Part shown: in pieces, positions 46,243 to 62,700 of the stretch
How the letters are laid out: every line of letters begins with the position of its first letter
Numbering within the stretch: the stretch's first letter is position 1
NCBI RefSeq assembly: GCF_000001735.4
Contig: NC_003076.8
Coordinates: 10,230,001 to 10,294,000, forward strand
Reading direction: 5' to 3'
DNA: 64,000 nt
Origin: Arabidopsis thaliana
Taxonomy: Eukaryota > Streptophyta > Magnoliopsida > Brassicales > Brassicaceae
Position numbers and translations under genes: made by a program
Notes under the pieces: model-generated
Told to the model about the DNA's origin: nothing
Database searches by the model: none
What the model saw: only the letters and a program-made list of their open reading frames with translations

Positions 46243-46626
46243 TCATAAGTTAATGCAACAACACCGTGGTGTTGGTCCTTCTCCTTCAATAAAAGCACAT
46301 TCTCCTCCTGCCATGTACTTCCTAGACAAACATTCATTTTCACACCAATGAGGCACGGCATACCTCGGACATGGACCAATGCAACGAGCATATATCGATT
46401 GATCGCTCGCTGCACATAAACAACCCAGTTAATATATTTGATAATAAAAAGAGATGTGTACAAACATATATACATATAAATAGTTACTACCCGATCTTAA
46501 AATGATCAAAGATATATAATTGAACATTAACAACTTACCCGGAAATGCCAAAACATTGTTGTAATAAAACAAAATTGGAAACAATACTACAAGAAGTAAA
46601 GTCACGATGTTCTTTGTGATATCCAT
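46243..46626 (-). CDS. defensin-like (DEFL) secreted cysteine-rich peptide, two exons
   Basis: Exon 1 (46626-46539) encodes a signal peptide, MDITKNIVTLLLVVLFPILF and the rest to LAFP. A 129-nt intron with GTAAG...GCAG borders (46538-46410) separates it from exon 2 (46409-46243), which encodes the mature domain. The spliced product is 84 residues, with eight cysteines spaced as C-x3-C ... C-x3-C ... C ... CCC, including ARCIGPCPRY, HWCENECLSRKY, GGECAF and RCCCINL. An intron right after the signal peptide is usual for plant DEFL/LCR genes. Such peptides act outside the cell in defence or in pollen-pistil signalling; the role here is unknown. A TATA-like box lies 67 bp upstream. No disabling lesion is seen, and I recall a DEFL gene near AtNEK3 in Arabidopsis. 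Confidence 0.8.
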
Positions 46627-46692
46627 TATATCTCACTATCAATTCTATTGAGAAAATATGTTTTTGATCAATTTCTAGATCTTTACCAAGAA

Positions 46693-46703
46693 CATTATTT
46701 ATA
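46693..46703 (-). promoter_or_regulatory. TATA box for the defensin-like gene
   Basis: TATAAATAATG on minus, 67-77 bp upstream of the ATG at 46626. Well placed for a short leader. Confidence 0.5.
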
Positions 46704-47146
46704 TGATTTTTTATCTTGAAAAATCTCAAGTTTCAAACTTTATTTTATATTTTCCTCTTAATGGTCTTTCATATTTGTTAATTAGGATGAGGGTTGATTA
46801 AAAATTTAAAATGATTTAACTAAAAATTATTATCTATGAAATGGTAAATTTGACCCAAAAACAACTTTTTAGTATCAGATTGACTAATCAATATATTCAA
46901 GAATATATATATTTATAAATGTATCTATCGATATTAATGTTTAGATTTTCTATGATGATTACCCAAAATTTGTATTGAATTTGAAAAGATTTTTTTATTA
47001 TCCATCATAATTAAAATTAGACTAAGATACAACTATCACTATATCAAACTAGTAATATTAACTTATGCATCTCTTAAATTATATTGCTTCTAAAAGGCTT
47101 GAGGAAACAACGAGCAAGTGGTTAGATAAGAAAAAGAAAATTATTG

Positions 47147-47193
<47 letters not shown>

Positions 47194-47600
47194 TTTTATG
47201 CAAAAGAAGAAATAAAGTGAGTCTCCTTAATTCGAAGAAATCAGTACAGAGAAGTGAGCGCAAGGGCTTACGAATACAAGTTTCACTATCTCTTGTATTT
47301 GTAAATCTAATCCTTCTTTTTGTTGAGTAAGCCGATGCACAAATTCTTCTTTTTCGACGCCATCAGTCAACCTAGAGACGAGAGATTACTTTGAATTTAA
47401 AAAAGAAGAGAGAATCCGAAGAAAAAGAGAAATAAAAAATCACCATGTAATAGTATTCTGATGTACCAAAATACATAAAATTTACTTAACTATGTAAAAA
47501 CCAAATTCGATACCAGATTTTGACACCGGAGTCGCAGCACTATTACAAACTACTAGGATATTAACTTAGGTCAAAAATACATTTACTATATTGTTGTTAT
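46704..47600. other. spacer with (TA)n tract
   Basis: AT-rich non-coding DNA. A minus-strand open stretch at about 47390-47250 (EFVHRLTQQKEGLDLQIQEI) resembles a helical exon scrap but cannot be assigned. Confidence 0.35.
47150..47189. repeat. (TA)n microsatellite
   Basis: About 20 uninterrupted TA dinucleotides. Confidence 0.95.
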
Positions 47601-47620
47601 TTTCTTTTACTAAAGGTCTT

Positions 47621-47902
47621 TTAACACTTGGGAATTGGAGCTTTACAATAACGAAGAAGGCTGAGAGCAGTTTCCTTTGGCGTAGGGTACTTAAAAAACA
47701 AACACATACAAGGTTGTGGCCCTGGCTTTTTAAATTTCTTACAACATGTATTATATAGCAAAGCCCATTGTTGGTTATTTCTCATGACCACACATTTATC
47801 GAGCTCAACATCGCAGCCAACGATACCTTGAGCTTTGATCGGAGCTAGAAATGATATTGAAAGTATGATCAAGGCGATGAACATCAATGGGATAGTCTTC
47901 AT
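47621..47902 (-). CDS. small secreted lipid-transfer-like protein (eight-cysteine motif)
   Basis: Single-exon frame. I chose the third in-frame Met (47902), which gives a clean signal peptide (MKTIPLMFIALIILSISFLA, cut near PIKAQG); an earlier ATG at 47932 adds ten residues. The mature part has the pattern C-x6-C-x15-CC-x10-CxC-x18-C-x6-C, including NTCCKKFKKPGPQPCMC and YCKAPIPKC. That is the 8-cysteine order (C, C, CC, CXC, C, C) of non-specific lipid-transfer / hydrophobic-seed-type proteins. Members bind lipids in the apothecium-free extracellular space, that is, the cell wall. It is 93 residues long, a usual size. It neighbours another secreted Cys-rich gene in the same orientation. No lesion seen; expression unknown. 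Confidence 0.75.
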   Translation of the reverse strand: MKTIPLMFIALIILSISFLAPIKAQGIVGCDVELDKCVVMRNNQQWALLYNTCCKKFKKPGPQPCMCLFFKYPTPKETALSLLRYCKAPIPKC

Positions 47903-48224
47903 GTTTAGCATAAATAAATTAGTAGCAATCAAAAAAGATAATGTTATTGAATAGGAAATTGTTTTGTTTTAGGTCTTTAAATAGGAAATTTAATCAATAA
48001 ATTTCCTAGAACATAAGAAAATATGAAAGGTGAGAATCAATTCCTATACATAAGGAAGGACAATGTTCAAAAGCAATCAAAAACAAACAATCGACTTGTT
48101 CAAAAGACCGATTCAATAGGGTCTGCAAGAATTTTCTCAATGAACTTGAATGTGATTAACCAACATTTTGATATGTTAAAGACATCAAATTAAGTGAGTT
48201 AAACCATACTGTATACGGGAAAAT

Positions 48225-48660
48225 GTTCATTTTATTCCCCAACTATTTGCAATTAACACAATTATTCCTTAACTTGTCGTTGACTTAACAAATTTGGCCA
48301 AAATTTGGTCAACGTTTACTAGTTAATAGAAAAATATTAAATTACTCGATTAAAACCTAATAAACTCAGAAAATCCTAAAATTTCCCCCAAATTGAAAGT
48401 CATTCCTTCGAATTAGAAGCTTTTTTCTTCATCTATTTATCGTACTCTCGTCAAAATATGCAGATTCAATTTTAATTTCTACATGTTTATCAATCGATCT
48501 TCAGAAAAAATTACGTAGAGTTCTTAGTTTGAGAGAAATTTTGAGGATTTTATGAGTTTATTAGGTTTTAATCAAGTTATTTAGCATTTCTCTATTAACT
48601 AGTACAAATTGACCAAATCTTGGGCCCAATTTGTTAAAATAAGCATTTTCTCAACTTTAT
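48225..48660. mobile_element. MITE with long inverted repeats (MULE-type)
   Basis: Left and right arms mirror each other over more than 100 bp. Left: TTAACAAATTTGGCCAAAAT then TTTGGTCAACGTTTACTAGT. Right, inverted: TTAACAAATTGGGCCCAAGA then TTTGGTCAATTTGTACTAGT. The mirror continues inward through TTAATAGA, AAATA and ACCTAATAAACTCA. Outer ends are about GGGAAAATGTTCATTTTATT (left) and GAGAAAATGCTTATTTTAAC (right, inverted). The left arm is longer by an indel. No coding content. Exact ends and the 9-bp duplication are not resolved. Confidence 0.75.
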
Positions 48661-48879
48661 ACCTCATATACTTGAACAATGTGGTTGGTTCATAAATGTT
48701 TTTTGTTTCAGACTGAATAAAGGATTACATAGAGAATAGAAAGCTGTATATTTTGGTCTCATTGTATCAGATACAGGAGTTAGCTTCAAAGAACACAGCC
48801 TAAGAGTCAAACAATTTATCTATCAAATCGTGGAAACGTCATGCTCTCAAAAACTTTTAAGGAGTTAAAACCCTGTTTT
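48661..48879. other. 3' flank / 3' UTR of the NEK3-like gene
   Basis: Directly downstream of the kinase stop codon; no other feature seen. Confidence 0.4.
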
Positions 48880-52620
<3,741 letters not shown>

Positions 52621-53858
52621 AGAGACGTAAATCGACTTTGTTATTTTCTATATATAAATATCCTGACACTATTTTATATAATAATGTTATTAAATTATGT
52701 AGAATAACGCCGAAAATGTATAGTATAATAATTTGTTATTTAAATTGGTCAATTGATGTCAAAAGAAAGAAAAACAAAAGGTGGTAATAATTGGTCAATT
52801 AATGAGTGAAATTTGTAGAAGAGGAGGACATTTTTAAAGAAAAGAATTGGTTTATGTATGGCATAGGTAGCACTAGCACACAGTGGTCAAATTGGTTTAT
52901 GAACTGGGTTTAAAGGTATACAGTTTAAGTCCCATGAATACAGTTTTCTACTATTATTTTCTAACACAACGACTCTAATAACGAAAAGCCAAGAAAACTT
53001 AATCATTTTATCCAAAAGTCGAACAAAACTTTATGATTTAAATGACATTTTGAAAGTTCATGATTTTTCATCATAAATTTGAAAACTTGCGCATATTTTA
53101 ACATTTTTTATTTTAAAATTATAAAATAACACATTTTACATTGGTACGTGTTTATGAAAGTTTTATATATGGATCAAAGCAAAAAATTGGTACAAACCAA
53201 AATCATTTAGAAGATGAAAAATTTAAGTAATTAGAACGCTCTCAAACACCATTCTCGAGATAGCTCTTTTGTATCTAATCTCTAAAGCTGGTGAAGTTGA
53301 GGTCCGCCCGATTCAACTTGAGTACTCCATTTGGGGTGGAGAAGCAACAACGCGATCAGCTCACTACGTCAGAAAATATCTTTTTAAAGTGGGTGTTTCT
53401 CAGTTTTGTGTTTGCTTTCCTTTTATGTGGTGAATTTTTCACCGCAAAATCTCGGCAACCTCTATGGTCATATCCTCTCTCAGCTTTAGTTTGAAAAGCG
53501 TTGTTGCCATCTCTCCCCTTCTCTCTCCTCCCCCCCCCCTATCGTTCTCCTCCATGGTGGTTCTCCTCCATGGTGGTTCTCCACCTCGAAGCCTTCGACG
53601 AACCAAATCTCGTCCCTCCTCGACACTTATGCTCTCGTTCCAGATATGTGGCTTTCCCAGATGTTTTCTCTCACCGAATATCGCTGATGGCAAGAGTCCA
53701 GCCTCTTGGACCGTAAGTTGCGCCTCGTTCGGTGAAATTGTCGACGACGCAAGATATGGATGAACAGACTCACTCATGGGCTCAAGCAACAGTTTTCAGA
53801 TCCATCATGTTCATTAATGGAATCCAGCATACGTAGTTGCGATGTATTCAAGAAAGCT
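52621..53858. other. NEK3 upstream region and degenerate sequence
   Basis: The first 200 bp would be the promoter. From about 53300 there are open frames on both strands (minus 53789-53439, plus 53464-53763) with C/T-rich codon use but no family resemblance. This may be a remnant of an unidentified element, possibly continuing to 55680. Confidence 0.35.
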
Positions 53859-54230
53859 CTAGGTGCTAAGTGGACGATAATCCTCCGCCTAGCACATAGA
53901 ACGCTTTGTCGGGGTCTAAGCGATTTTAGGACGTTTAGGCAGTTTTAGAATAAAACAATGTATATTTCTATACTACTACAATGTTGAAAAAGCATTATAA
54001 AAATTAAAAATTATCAAATTTTTGAAAATGAATTTAAATTTTACTTTTAAAAGTAAAATAAAATAAAATAATAAAAATATAGGATTCTTTAAATACAATT
54101 TAAATATATTAAAAATAATCAAAAATATTAAGATACATTTAGACCCGTCTAGTCTGCTTAAACACGCCTAATGTCCGTCTTATCCCCTTAATAAAAGCAT
54201 AGCCCGCCAAATCTATCCCACCGCCTAATA
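53859..54230. mobile_element. degenerate hAT-type MITE
   Basis: CTAGGTGCTAAGTGG and CCGCCTAGCACATAGAACGC on the left resemble the CTAGGCGCTAGGCG family ends of Brassicaceae. CGCCTAATGTCCGTC and CCCACCGCCTAATAG on the right are inverted relatives. The interior is AT-rich. Target duplication not confirmed. Confidence 0.4.
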
Positions 54231-56580
54231 GAACCGATTTTAAAAAAGTCAAAGCAGCACATGGGCGCCTATCCCGCTTTCTTGAACACACCCCAACTTT
54301 ATCTCCATCTTGGCCTCTGCTTCACTATTCATGTTTCCAATTCCAATTACATTGATGTCTCGACATTATGCCTTGTACGACAAAAGACACCATCCAAGCA
54401 TGATGTAGACATCTTTATTTTGGTGTTGCGATAATAATTCCCAAACCAATGTCCAACGCTTCACTCAAAGCTCTTCGACTGAGTGTTTAAGATCTAAATT
54501 TTTCGGCATAGTATCTCTAAATTTGAGTCATTTTTGGTGTGACATTGGTCACCACCTTAGCATATCATTATCTCTAAATTTGGTCAATAGCTCTGTCGAG
54601 TCTCTGCCAAAGCATCTCCTAACCACCTCCACCCTTCAGATATGGATTGGACTTTGAAAGAAATTCATTGACCTCTCTTTGAGATTTCCCGAATCAATGC
54701 GAAGAGCCTCAACCTATGTCTTCGATCTATAGTTTTTTTTTACTCCTTCCTTTTTGAAATTTTAAAAACCTTTGATCAAGACCTCCTCTTATATGGAGAG
54801 AACTCTTTATGAAACTTACCTTCCTTGGCTTCCAGCTTCTAAGTTTAGAAATGACTCGAGCTGAGAAGGGACCAACCATCCCCACAACCACCTATGAGAA
54901 GATTAACACCAAAGCCACATCAGACTCACCATAGTGGGAGCCATCACGATTCGCTGAAAAAGCTTGAACGCTACACCATGACCAACATTCACGGATATGA
55001 ACCACCAACGACTTATGTAAATCAAGCTCTATAAGCAGACCGAGCAGAAGACAACACGAAAACTAGACAAAACCATCTCGAAAGAGTTTAAACTAGGGAC
55101 AAAAGAGGAGAAGAGAATATCTCGAAGAAGAGGAATATCTGAAAACAAATGCCAGACAGTGCTCCGAATGCTGCATGACCACAAAATGATGGAGAAACAC
55201 CACAATAAACCGTATAATGAGCCCTAGATCCGCCAAAAATTATACCCTTAGGAGAGAGACAAAGAAAGCTAAGCTAAAAATTGGAGACGATATACCCAAG
55301 CCATCCTATTCACATCTGAGAATCCTAACCGCCACCAAAACTAAATCAAACCACAAGAAAGACGAGACTACCATTGTGAGACAACCGAGACTTTGATTCC
55401 CTCAAACCAAAGATGAAGTCTTCTAGCTAACTGGGACAAGAGGACACATGTAACCAGTTGAAGATACTAGGAACGGAGACCGACTTTGAAACAATGTTGA
55501 TTCAGCCTCCACTTTCGCCTCAATGATAAAGCTCTTACAAAACCACCACCTGAAACTACGGAAACATTGACGAGGGGAAAGCCGAAAACTACTTGAAAGA
55601 GAAAGAGCATTCACACAGCACTGGCGGGGAAAGCCAGTGGTCTTAGAGAAAAAATTGTGGCTTAGGTTTTTCATTATGTTACTATATCAACTCTTATTGG
55701 TCAATGATTATGTGGTTTGTTGCGAATTTGTTGTGGATTTGAGGTTGCTTGATTTACTTAGTAAAAAGTAAACTTAGCTCAATCTTATGCAATATGTTAT
55801 TGATGATTGTTCTTTGACTGCCGCTTGGAGATGATCACCATTTATACAATAACATAGTTATAATGAAAAAAACAAAAATATGTCGGTGTAACATCTTCTT
55901 GGATCTATATCAAGAGTCAAAATAAAACAGATTGAGGTCTTTTACTGTTTTTTCATAGTGCGTTTGATGATTTGTGGTTCAGGAAAGATCGCTTGATATC
56001 TCTTCCATCTTCTCCATTTTAGACTTTGTGATAGCTTTGTATAACTGTGATCTTTCATTTTCATGATTTTTTCCTATGATTTGAAGCTTAGAGACCCAAT
56101 GACTGAAAGAACCTTCTGGTGGTGAAGTTCTCACAAAGTGTTCGACAAAACTCTCTCGAGAAATTTCTTGGGTTTTTTTCATATCTCGTCTTTTGGTTGT
56201 GAATTAAAGCTCATGCATCTTATGTTTATCGTCCCACTAATGGAGGATAGCCTCCAAATGCATCAATTTATCATGAATCTATATATTAGAGCAATGTGAT
56301 GTTTTTACTATCTATACCCACGGAGTCGAGAGACCCTTACGACTATGATATATACCAACTTGATACGATCCAAACGAATCAAAGTTTCATCGAGCAGAAA
56401 GTTAGGGAGAAGAGAGGACAAGTTTGAGAGGAGACGAGAAATTAGGGAGAAGCAATGACATTTCATGTGATCGTTCTTCCAAAGTCTTATGACATAGTGA
56501 ATTTCTAAAAATATATACTACGAGCGTCGAATAAATCCTAACATATTGGCTCTTAGCATATAATAACATCGTATGTTTGC
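54231..56580. other. degenerate, unassigned sequence (possible retroelement remnant)
   Basis: 54300-55680 has lower AT content than its flanks and many short frames, such as minus 55674-55423, as expected of an old coding element. I cannot match it to a family. 55680-56580 is plain AT-rich sequence. Confidence 0.3.
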
Positions 56581-57300
56581 TTATTTTTACTTTATTTTTC
56601 ATAGGTTTCCAGTGAAGACTTCAAGTGATTATGGATACTTCAAGACTGTTTTCAAGCATTTTTTCTTCCAGAAGCATTTATAGGTTTTTGAGCAAAAAGG
56701 AGTAAATGACGAGCAAAACCCATTTCATGACAGTTTTGGAGCCTCCCAAGTTTAACGTCCACTGAAGGGGTTCGCAAGTACCAAATCAAGATATCATGGC
56801 AGTTATGGAAATCTAGAAGAGTCAAGATCGACATTAAAGTGTAATCAGACTCATATGACCCACGGTTGATTTTTAGTGCCTAATTGAAGGAAGCACCGTC
56901 CATTACCGGTCATAGGCTTGTGACCGGTGGGAAGCGCCTCATGGAACCGGTCACAACCCACATGATCGGTTGTTTGCCTTCTCTAGGGAACCTCGTCTAG
57001 GAGCTCTCATCCCTACACTTACCAAAACGATGGTGTTTTAGCATTTTTAACCCTAATCCAAGATCCGAACCTAGAAATACCACTTTATATTGAGAAAATC
57101 ATATACTTCTTCCACAACATCTCTTGACGCCTCCAACAGCCTCCACAGCAGCTCTTTGTCGTCTCCAAGCCTTAGAAGTCGTTCCTTGAAAAAGCTATCA
57201 TTTGTTCATTGTTTCTTCCCTCTTTCTTATTCTTATCGCCTTTGGGGAGACAAGTTATCTTCTGTGAAATGTAGAGAATAGTCCTTTGTAAAAAATTTGC
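56581..57300. mobile_element. possible LTR remnant of an Athila/gypsy-type retrotransposon
   Basis: A stretch with AAAAAGGAGTAAATGACGAG, CATGGCAGTTATGG and three ACCGGTCA-type words (56900-56970) has the texture of Athila LTRs. It is followed by an AACCCTAATCC and a TATATTGAG region near 57050-57095. No matching second LTR, ends or target duplication were found. Confidence 0.3.
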
Positions 57301-58006
57301 TTATTTATTCGTTAAGATGTTATTGTTCATGAGAGTGATTTCGTTTACTTGCTTAATGACCAAGTAATCTCTTTGTTGGGTTTGATTGGGTCATTCAAAG
57401 GGGATTCATGGTTTGAGTATCTTACTAGAGTGTTAGATCTTATTTTCGTTCATACTAAGATTCTTCCGAGACATCTCTTACTTAATATTTGTCATATTTA
57501 TAAAGCTTTTGTGCATGTGTGTCATTTTTGTGTCATATTTCCATAATATTTATGAAATTTGTTTTTTAAAAAATCATATGTATGTGAAAGATACTCAACT
57601 ATTTTATAAATATCAAGTAAAAAAACTATACAAATGATATTTTTTGCCCTACAGTCAGTATGTATGGTCTTATTCAATTCTTGATGTTTAGAACATAAAA
57701 AAACATCAACGTCGTCTATGTATAATTCTAATTCTCGTCGGTCGTGCATTAAGAATAATTGTTTTTTTTTCTTCTTATAATCGATTTTTGTTTGGTGCGT
57801 GAATTATGTGTTCTGGATATGACTTTGATTTAAATTTAATTAATAGATTATTTCTATATATATCTCTAACAGCAACAGTGACGTCTCTATCATGGAGCTT
57901 TGAGGTTCCTAATAAGTAAGTATTCTATAATAGAACAATTGGTTACAGCTATGTAAAACAGTGTATGTGTGAACTGAAGTGTGAACACTTTTAATTTATT
58001 AACTTA
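57301..58006. other. spacer, no gene supported
   Basis: AT-rich non-coding sequence; nothing recognised up to the Helitron end. Confidence 0.35.
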
Positions 58007-59726
58007 TTAGATTATGACCCGCACGTACGTGCCGGATTTCATATTTTAAATTTAAATTATTTTGTTATTTTGTGATATATATTATAGTATAATTTATTAG
58101 ATATCTGAACTCGCATATATATGCAAAATATATCATATTTTGTTATAAGTAAACTTTATAATAGTATGGATATTATAAAGTTAAGAGTAATAATCGAAAT
58201 TCAATTGTGTTCGTGTATAGTTATATTTTAAGATCCGGACTCACACGGACAAATAACTCAAACTAAAACCAAATGTATATCCTATTTTACACCAGTAATC
58301 AAACTGTTATAATGTTTTGATTAGTTTAGAAAATAAAAACGTATATTTGACGTATTTTTCTTGGAACGGAAAACCCATAATGTGATGTATCTATCATAAA
58401 TTATTCGTCCTATAACCCGTTTGTATATGTGGAATAAAAGTACTACCAACCCGTATCCATCACAAATAGAATTTGTGTCACAAAAATACGTACATGCAGG
58501 GTTATGTGTGTAAACAAATTTATTTTATATAGTGCTCATAAGTCATAACCCAAACTCATACCAGGTGGATATTTAATTTGATGTCCAGTTTGTTTTCAAT
58601 TTATTTTATATAGTGCTTCCGTTTCTTTTCATGTCGTTTGTGTCTCATAATTCTTGTTTTCATTTCATTCCATTAAAAGTACGTTCCAAAATTCTTATTT
58701 GCTTACCTTTAAATACCATGTTATATATGACTGAGTTTTGCGGATTAACATATAGGATGTTAAAGTTTACAAATATATCATAAATTAAAACACACAAATA
58801 CCCTTTCTTGATTTATTTTTCCTTCTTCAAATTCAAAAATATGAATAGCATTATAACAAATAATTTTGTAAAAAATTAAATTTTAAAAAATGTAATAGTG
58901 TTTATTTCCTTAGCTTCATTTTCAATATTCTTCTTTCCCTTGTTTAATTATAATTAATTGGATTTTTGAAATATAATAAATTTTTTGAAATACACCTATA
59001 AAAGCAATTTATTTTTGCTGCATAATTTTTTTGAATGAAAAATGTATAATTAGTCTACATTATTTCAAAAGTTTCTGCAATAATATATTATGGATTTATT
59101 TTTAAAAATATCCGGTTGAAAGAAAGAAAAAAGAAAACCCAAAATATTTCGAAATTAGTATGTACAATTTATTGTTTAGATATTTCTAAATGTAAGGCAT
59201 AATGATAATTACCTTAAATTAATTATTTTTAGTATAATTTATAGTAAAAATAAATCTTTATATTTCAAAATACTTAACCCAAAATTCTAAAATTGAATTT
59301 ATTTATGTATCACAAATTATAATTTTTTATTCATGGTATCAAGCAAGTTTTATGATTTTTAAATTTTTTAATAATAATATAGTAATAAAAATAAAAATTA
59401 ACTTCCAAAATGTTAGTTTAATAATATAGTATAATTTGATATCATATCTTAGTTTTTTAATTTTTATTGGTTAATAAATTTTAAAAAATAAATTTTAATT
59501 TTTTTGTCCATAATTAATAGGAAAGAGAAAGTGAGTTTAATTTTGGGAAACTAATAATTACTTAAAAGAATATATCATTTTTTATATTTAAATCTATTAA
59601 TTTTGTTATTACTATTGTATCCTTAATGAATTTATTTAAAAATATTAATAATCAATGGCATTTTATGTAATATTTTACCCTTCATAAGGTTGTTTATTTT
59701 CAATGATTCCCAATTAATAGTATAGA
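58007..59726 (-). mobile_element. Helitron (ATREP-like), non-autonomous, 1.72 kb
   Basis: On minus, the 5' end TCTATACTATTAATTGGGAA (59726) is the classic Arabidopsis Helitron start. The 3' end has the palindrome GCACGTACGTGC (58021-58032), then GGGTCATAAT and CTAA at 58010-58007. The host bases are A before and T after, as expected for insertion between A and T. The interior is very AT-rich with no Rep/helicase. Confidence 0.9.
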
Positions 59727-62700
59727 TATAAGTTTGATTAATCTTGTGTGTGTGTCTACATATTTATATATATGCTATAGCCTATGTGAATGAAGTGATG
59801 ACATGTTCAAATAATTGGCCCTGTCAACGTTTATTTTTGGATTTAAACTAAAAATATGTGATGTATACTGATTGTCACATACGGTTAATATCCTAAAAGT
59901 TTTTACTGAAAGTACATAAACTTAAACAATATAATTGTGCATTTCATACGTGAATCAGCTAAAAATCTAAGTAACTAATTAGTACTGTGTTTCTTAGAAA
60001 AAATATTAAGAGAGTAAATGGTCAATGTGTACATCAGAAATGCCGATAACACTTAACATTGCAAGATTTATGCGTCTTACTAAGACGGTCTTAGTAATGA
60101 CATTTGCTATATAGTCAAATTGACTATCCTAACTAAGTAACGAGTCCGTCGCAAATCTAAGTCAAATGTCTCACAATTTATGATGGATATGAGACGACTT
60201 ACAGAACAACAGATTTACTAGACAATTTACAGACCGGTTTTGCATGAAAAAAAATTGGAAAATACATTTCTTTTTTTTTCTTCTTTTTTTCAGGGTGAAT
60301 TGTTAAAATGACTCTTTTGGAAGACGAAATAAATAATATAGCACCATAAAATCTATAATGTATTGAATAACACTTAGGTGTGGTAAAAAGACCACAAACT
60401 CCTTCCAACGAAAAAGATGGTAAACGTGTGAAGCATGAGAAGAATTGAATACGGCTGGGTTACGTGACGTTGTTTTCACCCAAACAATTTTCAGTAGCAT
60501 CAGCAAAAAAAAAGTCCTGCAAACAGAAGATAATAGAACAGTATGGATGAGGGTGAAAATAGTTTGGTAGTTAATACGACGATTCAAAGTGTAAAGGTAC
60601 ATACATTTCGCTTTCGAGCTTCACTTTGTTTGGAGAAATAGCAAATTGTTTATAAGTACAGAAAACTAAACCCTAAGGATGATAGGGAACACAAATAACA
60701 AGTTGTATGAATATATGAGATGAAACTTGTAAATAGAATAGTCATTGAAAGTCTCAATCGCATATTGTTTTGCTGCACGTACTGGAAATTGATGTAACTC
60801 CAAAAAAATCTGAACTCTTGCCTCTATAAATTGAAACCCCCAATTCATTTTAATCACAAACCCTAGACGTCATTTCCGAAAATTAACAACATTGCTTCCG
60901 TCGCCAATACACCTCCGCTGATTGTTGGCGAAATCAGAAGCTTCAGAAAAGGTGGACTGTAACTTAATAGGGATCAATTATTGATAAAGCACAAAAAACC
61001 TTGTGTCATTTGCTCCCATACCATTTTTCAATATTCTCATAAGATTAGGTACTTCTCTCATTTGAGTGACCATTTTACCCCTTTTCTCTCTCCTTTGCCT
61101 CCACTATCACCATTGTTATAGATAAGATGCAACAATCTAAGCAAGCCATGATCTTCACTCTCCCTCAAAGAAATCAATAATGCAATTCGTCGGTGGTCGA
61201 ATTTGATTTTGCAATTATGGGTCTTATGAAATTATGATCAGCTTTTAAGTGTAGTTTCCAAAATAATCCCAAATTAGTTGTTACTAGAGATAAGAGTCTG
61301 GGTGAGAAGGAAGAGGCCGTCTTGTTGATAAGATGTTGTCATCTTTAAGGGATTCAAAGAATTCCATGGATTAAGTTTATCCAAGTAACTCTCAATCCAA
61401 AGTTCTCAAAATAATTTAGATTCTTAATTGAAATTCATAATTGATTCTATATGTGTCTTTGATTGAAGCATTTGGGTTCCCTATACTCTTGATAGGGTTT
61501 AGATTTCACTAATCAAAACAAATTTAATGGGGATTCATTGGGTTTAATTATTTTGTTTGGGTTCCTTTTGTACTATCCGTTAGGATATAGATTTTATTAT
61601 TATTAGGTGTGTGATTAAAAACAAAAAGAAATAAAAAAACGAAACTGAAATTTTTTGGGAATATTAAGAGGAGAAAGAAGCGATGAAGAAAGAAAAAAGA
61701 AGGAAAGAAGAATAAAAAAGAAGAAGATGAAGAAGAAGAAGAAGAATGAGGGCAAAATCGTTATTTCTTATAGCAGAATGTGTCCATCTCCATTAGCCCA
61801 ACAAAAAGTACTCTTTTTAGAGTTTTTGGACTTAAATGTACCCCAAATACGTAAAAGCCCCAACTTATTAGAGCCAAAACTCTGTTTGAAAGTTAAGAGT
61901 TGGTGAGAGAGAAGAATTTGTTTCATGCGAAAAGGAGAAGACAAAGAGCGTGTGTCTCAAACAGGAATAACGTTGTCATTATTACAGAAAATACAAACAA
62001 TATCAAGTTACTTTTTTTGGAATGTTAGTTTTTTAAATATATAATATTTTTGTAGGTTATAAGCCCAAATTTCTCTTTTTTATAATTAGAAAAATAAATT
62101 TCAAATTAGACAAAGCTTCAAATTTTGCATTAATAAACAGAACTTAAGAAGAAAAGTAATTATCTTTCCCTTTAACCTAGAAAACAACAATATAATATGT
62201 CTACTAAGAAATAGTTAATATTAAAAACATACAAAAACATCACATGTAAAATCAGACAACATTTTTTTTTTACGTTTTGCCTAAGATTGTAAAGAATGAA
62301 ACGACTTGTATTATTATTATTTTTTTTTTTTTGCGGTCTGGTTCTGCACTTCAAATTGAATTAAGACATGATTTATTTATTTTCTGAATTTGCTGGCCCA
62401 TCCCGTTTTCCACCTCTAAATAGTAAATAGAAACCAGATAAGTAACTAATTTACTAATTCACAAAAATATTTATTTTCCTTGCATTTATTTATTTTGATT
62501 ATTGTTGAAAGACCTGATCTCTTCACGTATACGTGAAATTCATGGAGAATAAAAGCTAGAATACTAATAGGAATTTAACCAGTAGTTTATTCAAGTTCAA
62601 CTGAATTTCACTGTTTGTCGGTGCACGTGTACGGTCGACCAAGTCGTCAAGATACGTTTCCCACTAATAGCATTAAAACAGTAACACTATTCATATATAA

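Noticed and set aside
47250..47390. Helical exon-like stretch on minus
   Set aside because: Under 50 codons, no start, no matching neighbours; could be chance.
53439..53789. 117-codon minus-strand frame as a gene
   Set aside because: The opposite strand is open over the same region, codon use is C/T-biased low complexity, and no family resemblance or splice partner is seen.
60199..60857. Short minus-strand frames near 60.2-60.9 kb as a gene
   Set aside because: Fragments overlap in different frames, lack family resemblance and have no clear splice structure.
61655..61906. Lys/Glu-rich 83-codon frame
   Set aside because: It is translated from an AAG-rich simple-sequence tract.
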